Below are positions 6,311 to 8,647 of a stretch of 8,647 nt of DNA, in pieces; position 1 is the stretch's first letter; each line of letters begins with the position of its first letter. The translations under genes and the position numbers were made by a program. This DNA is from Candidatus Aerophobota bacterium (GTDB lineage: Bacteria > Aerophobota > Aerophobia > Aerophobales > B3-G15). The stretch is taken from contig JACUUP010000060.1 of assembly GCA_014859225.1 (NCBI GenBank), forward strand, positions 1 through 8,647, in the 5' to 3' direction. The notes under the pieces are model-generated. The model worked only from the letters and a program-made list of their open reading frames with translations. It did no database searches and was not told the DNA's origin.

Positions 6311-7327
6311 TCAGCATATTCTGGGCAGTTGGTCTTCAATTAACATATCAAGAACTCTTTTTGTTCCAATGCTTGTTTCAAGGTATACCTTCCCCACCGG
6401 CTCAGCTACAATTTCACCTATTATGTTAGCATTTTTTCCCAGGGCATGAATACGCAGAGCCTTTAAAATATCTTCTGCCTTTTCCCTTTCAACAAAAAAA
6501 ATAATCTTACCTTCATTTGCAAGATAAAGAGGGTCAATCCCCAGAAGCTCGCACAAAGCTTTTGTCTCCTCTCTCAGGGGAACATTTTCTTCTTGAATTT
6601 TAATAGCAAAATTTTGTCCCTGTGCAATTTCGTTTGAAATTCCTGCTATCCCCCCCCTTGTTGGGTCCCTCATAAACTTGATGAACCTCCACCATGGTTT
6701 AATTGCCTTTACCAAATCATAAAGAGGAGCACAATCACTTTCTATGGATTCTTCAAATCCGAGCTCTTCTCTACTGGAAAGAACGGCAACCGAGTGGTCA
6801 CCCACTGTCCCGTTTATTATTATGTAATCGCCAATTTTAAGCGATGCGATTTTTAAATTTATTTGCGGGGGAATGACTCCTATACCAGTTGTATTGATAA
6901 ATATACCATCGGCACTTCCCTTTTCCACCACTTTTGTATCTCCAGCTACAACCTCAACCCCGGCACATCTTGCTGTTTGTTCAATAGATGATACTATTTT
7001 CTTGAGAGCTGCCAAAGGCAGCCCTTCCTCTATAATGAACCCACAGGTGATAAAAACAGGCTTTGCCCCAGCCACGGCAAGGTCATTTATTGTTCCTGCA
7101 ACAGACAATTTCCCTATGTCTCCACCCGGGAAAAAAAGCGGCTTTATTACATAAGAGTCGGTAGTAAAGGCAAACTTCACTCCATTCATTTCAACAACCG
7201 CAGAATCAGTGAGGGGAGCAAGAAAAGGATTATTAAAGGAGGGTAGAAAAAAGTTCTTTATAAGTTCCTGAGTTAACTTACCACCGCTACCGTGAGCTAA
7301 GCTAATTACTTCTTTCATTTTAGTCAT
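6311..7327 (-). CDS. hypE: Hydrogenase maturation factor HypE, carbamoyl dehydratase
   Basis: A 338-residue ATP-dependent enzyme of the PurM/AIR-synthetase fold. It dehydrates the thiocarboxamide that HypF makes on its C-terminal cysteine to a thiocyanate, then hands cyanide to the HypC-HypD iron centre. Features are LAHGSGGKLTQELI near the start, PLFFPGGDIGKLSVAGTINDLAV (64-86), AGDTKVVEKG (128-137), DPTRGG (221-226) and the required C-terminal PRIC with Cys338. The length matches the family. The ATG at 7327 overlaps hypD by 8 bp and has a weak AGG 5 nt upstream. An ATG at 7318, one base past the hypD stop, is equally possible. A longer frame back to 7444 exists, but it is only out-of-frame hypD sequence and adds a hydrophobic stretch foreign to HypE. 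An 8-G run encodes the RGG of DPTRGG; the frame is intact. HypF is not in the window. Confidence 0.96.
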   Translation of the reverse strand: MTKMKEVISLAHGSGGKLTQELIKNFFLPSFNNPFLAPLTDSAVVEMNGVKFAFTTDSYVIKPLFFPGGDIGKLSVAGTINDLAVAGAKPVFITCGFIIEEGLPLAALKKIVSSIEQTARCAGVEVVAGDTKVVEKGSADGIFINTTGIGVIPPQINLKIASLKIGDYIIINGTVGDHSVAVLSSREELGFEESIESDCAPLYDLVKAIKPWWRFIKFMRDPTRGGIAGISNEIAQGQNFAIKIQEENVPLREETKALCELLGIDPLYLANEGKIIFFVEREKAEDILKALRIHALGKNANIIGEIVAEPVGKVYLETSIGTKRVLDMLIEDQLPRIC

Positions 7328-8417
7328 ATTTGCCTGCAAAGCGATAATAAATATTACAGGCGCCTTCAATAGAAACCATACAGGGACCAGAGGGATTTGA
7401 AGGATTACAAAAATTCCCAAATAAGCTGCATTCCTCAGGCTCAATTAAACCCCTCAGCACTTCACCGCACCTGCAACCTTCCATCTCCCTGGATGAGATA
7501 ATCTCAACAGGAAAACGAAGCTGAGCATCATAAAAAGCATAATTTTCAGCTAAACTAAGACCACTATCCTCAATCTCTCCTATACCTCTCCACTCGGAAC
7601 TGTTCAAATTAAATACTTTTGCCATAAGCTCCTTAGCCTTTAGATTACCCTGTGGCGTAACTACCCTCGTATATTCATTCTCCACTTTTGCCTCACCGTG
7701 ACAAATCTGAGAGAGGAGAAGATATATTGCCTGAAGAATATCCACAGGCTCAAAACCTGCCACCACACAGGGAATGTTATAATCTCTGGCTATAAATTCA
7801 TAAGCTTTGCTCCCGATAATACTGCTCACATGGCCGGGGCAAAGAAAACCATCTATCTTAACTTCATCCGCTTCAACAAGAGCTTTCATTGCCGGTGGAA
7901 TGAGCTTGTGCCCGCAAAGAACCATAAAGTTTTTGATATTTTGCTGACGAGCCAAAGATATTGAAGCTGCCACTGTAGGAGCGGTAGTTTCAAAACCAAT
8001 TCCCAAAAAAACAACCCTTTCTTCTGGAAAAGATGCAGCCAATTTTAAAGCATCCATAGAGGAGTAGACTACCTTTACCTTTCCTCCCTTGGATTTTTCC
8101 TCACTTAAACTACCATCAGAGCCAGGAACTTTCATCATATCCCCAAAGGTTGCTATTAAAAAACCTTTTCTTGCATAGGCACAGGCTGTATCTATATATA
8201 GATTGGGAGTAACACATACCGGACATCCAGGACCCGATAAGAGTTTCACGCTAAGAGGAATCAGCTGCCTTATTCCAAACTTAAGAATAGCCATGGCATG
8301 GGTTCCACATACCTCCATAAGCTTTACCTTTCTTCCCACATCCTGAGCTATTCTTTCTATTTTACGGCTGATATGCTCAACCAGTTTCTTTTCTCTAAAC
8401 TCAGAAATATATTTCAT
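7320..8417 (-). CDS. hypD: Hydrogenase maturation factor HypD, iron-sulfur scaffold
   Basis: With HypC, this 365-residue protein is the scaffold on which the Fe(CN)2CO unit of [NiFe]-hydrogenases is assembled. Conserved elements appear in order: EVCGTHAM with Cys37, GPGCPVC with Cys65 and Cys68, GFETTAPTVA, CPGHVS, and GFEPVDIL. The C-terminal region is rich in cysteines (315, 317, 330, 337, 346, 354; for example EGCRCGEVLRG and GPCMVSIEGAC), four of which would hold the [4Fe-4S] cluster. The family's key cysteines are all present. The ATG at 8417 gives an N-terminus of normal length, 10 nt after the hypC stop. No strong Shine-Dalgarno is seen, so translation may depend on coupling to hypC. 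The hypE start overlaps its 3' end. The gene implies that a [NiFe]-hydrogenase is encoded elsewhere in the genome. Confidence 0.98.
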   Translation of the reverse strand: MKYISEFREKKLVEHISRKIERIAQDVGRKVKLMEVCGTHAMAILKFGIRQLIPLSVKLLSGPGCPVCVTPNLYIDTACAYARKGFLIATFGDMMKVPGSDGSLSEEKSKGGKVKVVYSSMDALKLAASFPEERVVFLGIGFETTAPTVAASISLARQQNIKNFMVLCGHKLIPPAMKALVEADEVKIDGFLCPGHVSSIIGSKAYEFIARDYNIPCVVAGFEPVDILQAIYLLLSQICHGEAKVENEYTRVVTPQGNLKAKELMAKVFNLNSSEWRGIGEIEDSGLSLAENYAFYDAQLRFPVEIISSREMEGCRCGEVLRGLIEPEECSLFGNFCNPSNPSGPCMVSIEGACNIYYRFAGKYD

Positions 8418-8427
8418 GCTATGTCAT

Positions 8428-8637
8428 TCACTTTATTGTGGATAAAAGCTCAAATAACTCCTGTGCCTCTTTTTCTTCAACTTTGCTTATGGCAAATCCC
8501 GCATGGACAAGAACATAATCACCTACCTTTGCCTCAGGTAAAATAGCAAGACTTATCTCTCTTTGGATATCACCTATTTTGACCCAACCTCTATCTTGCT
8601 CTTTTGCAGCTAATTTAACTGGTATTGCCAGACACAT
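8428..8637 (-). CDS. hypC: Hydrogenase maturation chaperone HypC
   Basis: A 69-residue HypC/HupF-family protein that carries the iron cofactor between HypD and the hydrogenase large subunit. It has the invariant N-terminal MCLAIPVK, where Cys2 becomes the iron ligand after Met removal, and GDYVLVHAGFAIS with the conserved His45. The rest is the small beta-barrel and acidic C-terminal helix usual for the family. The ATG at 8637 is fixed by the need for Cys at position 2, and GGGGTGA precedes it (complement of 8641-8647) at the window edge. It is the first visible gene of the minus-strand operon. Upstream genes, possibly hypF, hypA or hypB, and the promoter would lie to the right of the window. 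Confidence 0.98.
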   Translation of the reverse strand: MCLAIPVKLAAKEQDRGWVKIGDIQREISLAILPEAKVGDYVLVHAGFAISKVEEKEAQELFELLSTIK

Positions 8638-8647
8638 TTTTCACCCC

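Noticed and set aside
7328-7444. N-terminal extension of HypE by 39 residues
   Set aside because: The stretch is hypD sequence read in another frame, and HypE proteins begin close to the LAHGSGG motif. The start was moved to 7327.

Overview
This is a gene-dense, rather AT-rich bacterial segment. All genes except clpB lie on the minus strand. The hydrogenase maturation genes (hypC, hypD, hypE), a Rex NADH/NAD+ sensor and two Rnf-type membrane flavoprotein subunits suggest an anaerobe with [NiFe]-hydrogenase metabolism. Shine-Dalgarno sites and the -35/-10 promoter are ordinary bacterial ones. The protein sequences look like those of deep-branching or uncultivated anaerobic bacteria, but I cannot fix a phylum from the window alone.

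Layout: positions 1-57 hold the first 19 codons of a minus-strand gene that leaves the window. A LacI/PurR-family repressor (95-1114) lies just upstream of it and probably shares its transcript. The 338-bp divergent region 1115-1452 has no gene but is rich in signals. It holds a perfect-consensus sigma-70-type promoter for the repressor gene and two LacI/PurR-type operator candidates sharing a 10-bp core, one beside each divergent gene. It also holds a possible Rex site, a weak clpB promoter candidate and a terminator-like hairpin in the clpB leader. Full-length clpB (1453-4035) is the only plus-strand gene.

Between the convergent clpB and rnfG ends sits a 105-bp inverted-repeat element (4032-4136) whose arms supply the stop codons of both genes. 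From the right edge leftwards runs a tight minus-strand cluster, hypC-hypD-hypE-rex-rnfD-rnfG. Its gaps or overlaps are about +10, -8 (or +1), +21, -4 and +3 bp, so it is very probably one operon that begins at or beyond the right edge.

How the genes may work together: HypC, HypD and HypE build and deliver the Fe(CN)2CO part of the [NiFe]-hydrogenase centre. Rex senses NADH/NAD+. RnfD and RnfG are the two covalently flavinylated membrane subunits of a ferredoxin:NAD+ oxidoreductase. The cluster therefore joins hydrogen metabolism, redox sensing and membrane electron transfer. The most notable point is that rnfD and rnfG stand without rnfC, rnfE, rnfA or rnfB. Rex sits upstream of rnfD, where rnfC would be in a canonical operon, and the repeat element directly follows rnfG. 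This may be a minimal flavin-based electron conduit, or the remnant of a split Rnf operon. I found no CRISPR array, tRNA, rRNA or transposase gene.
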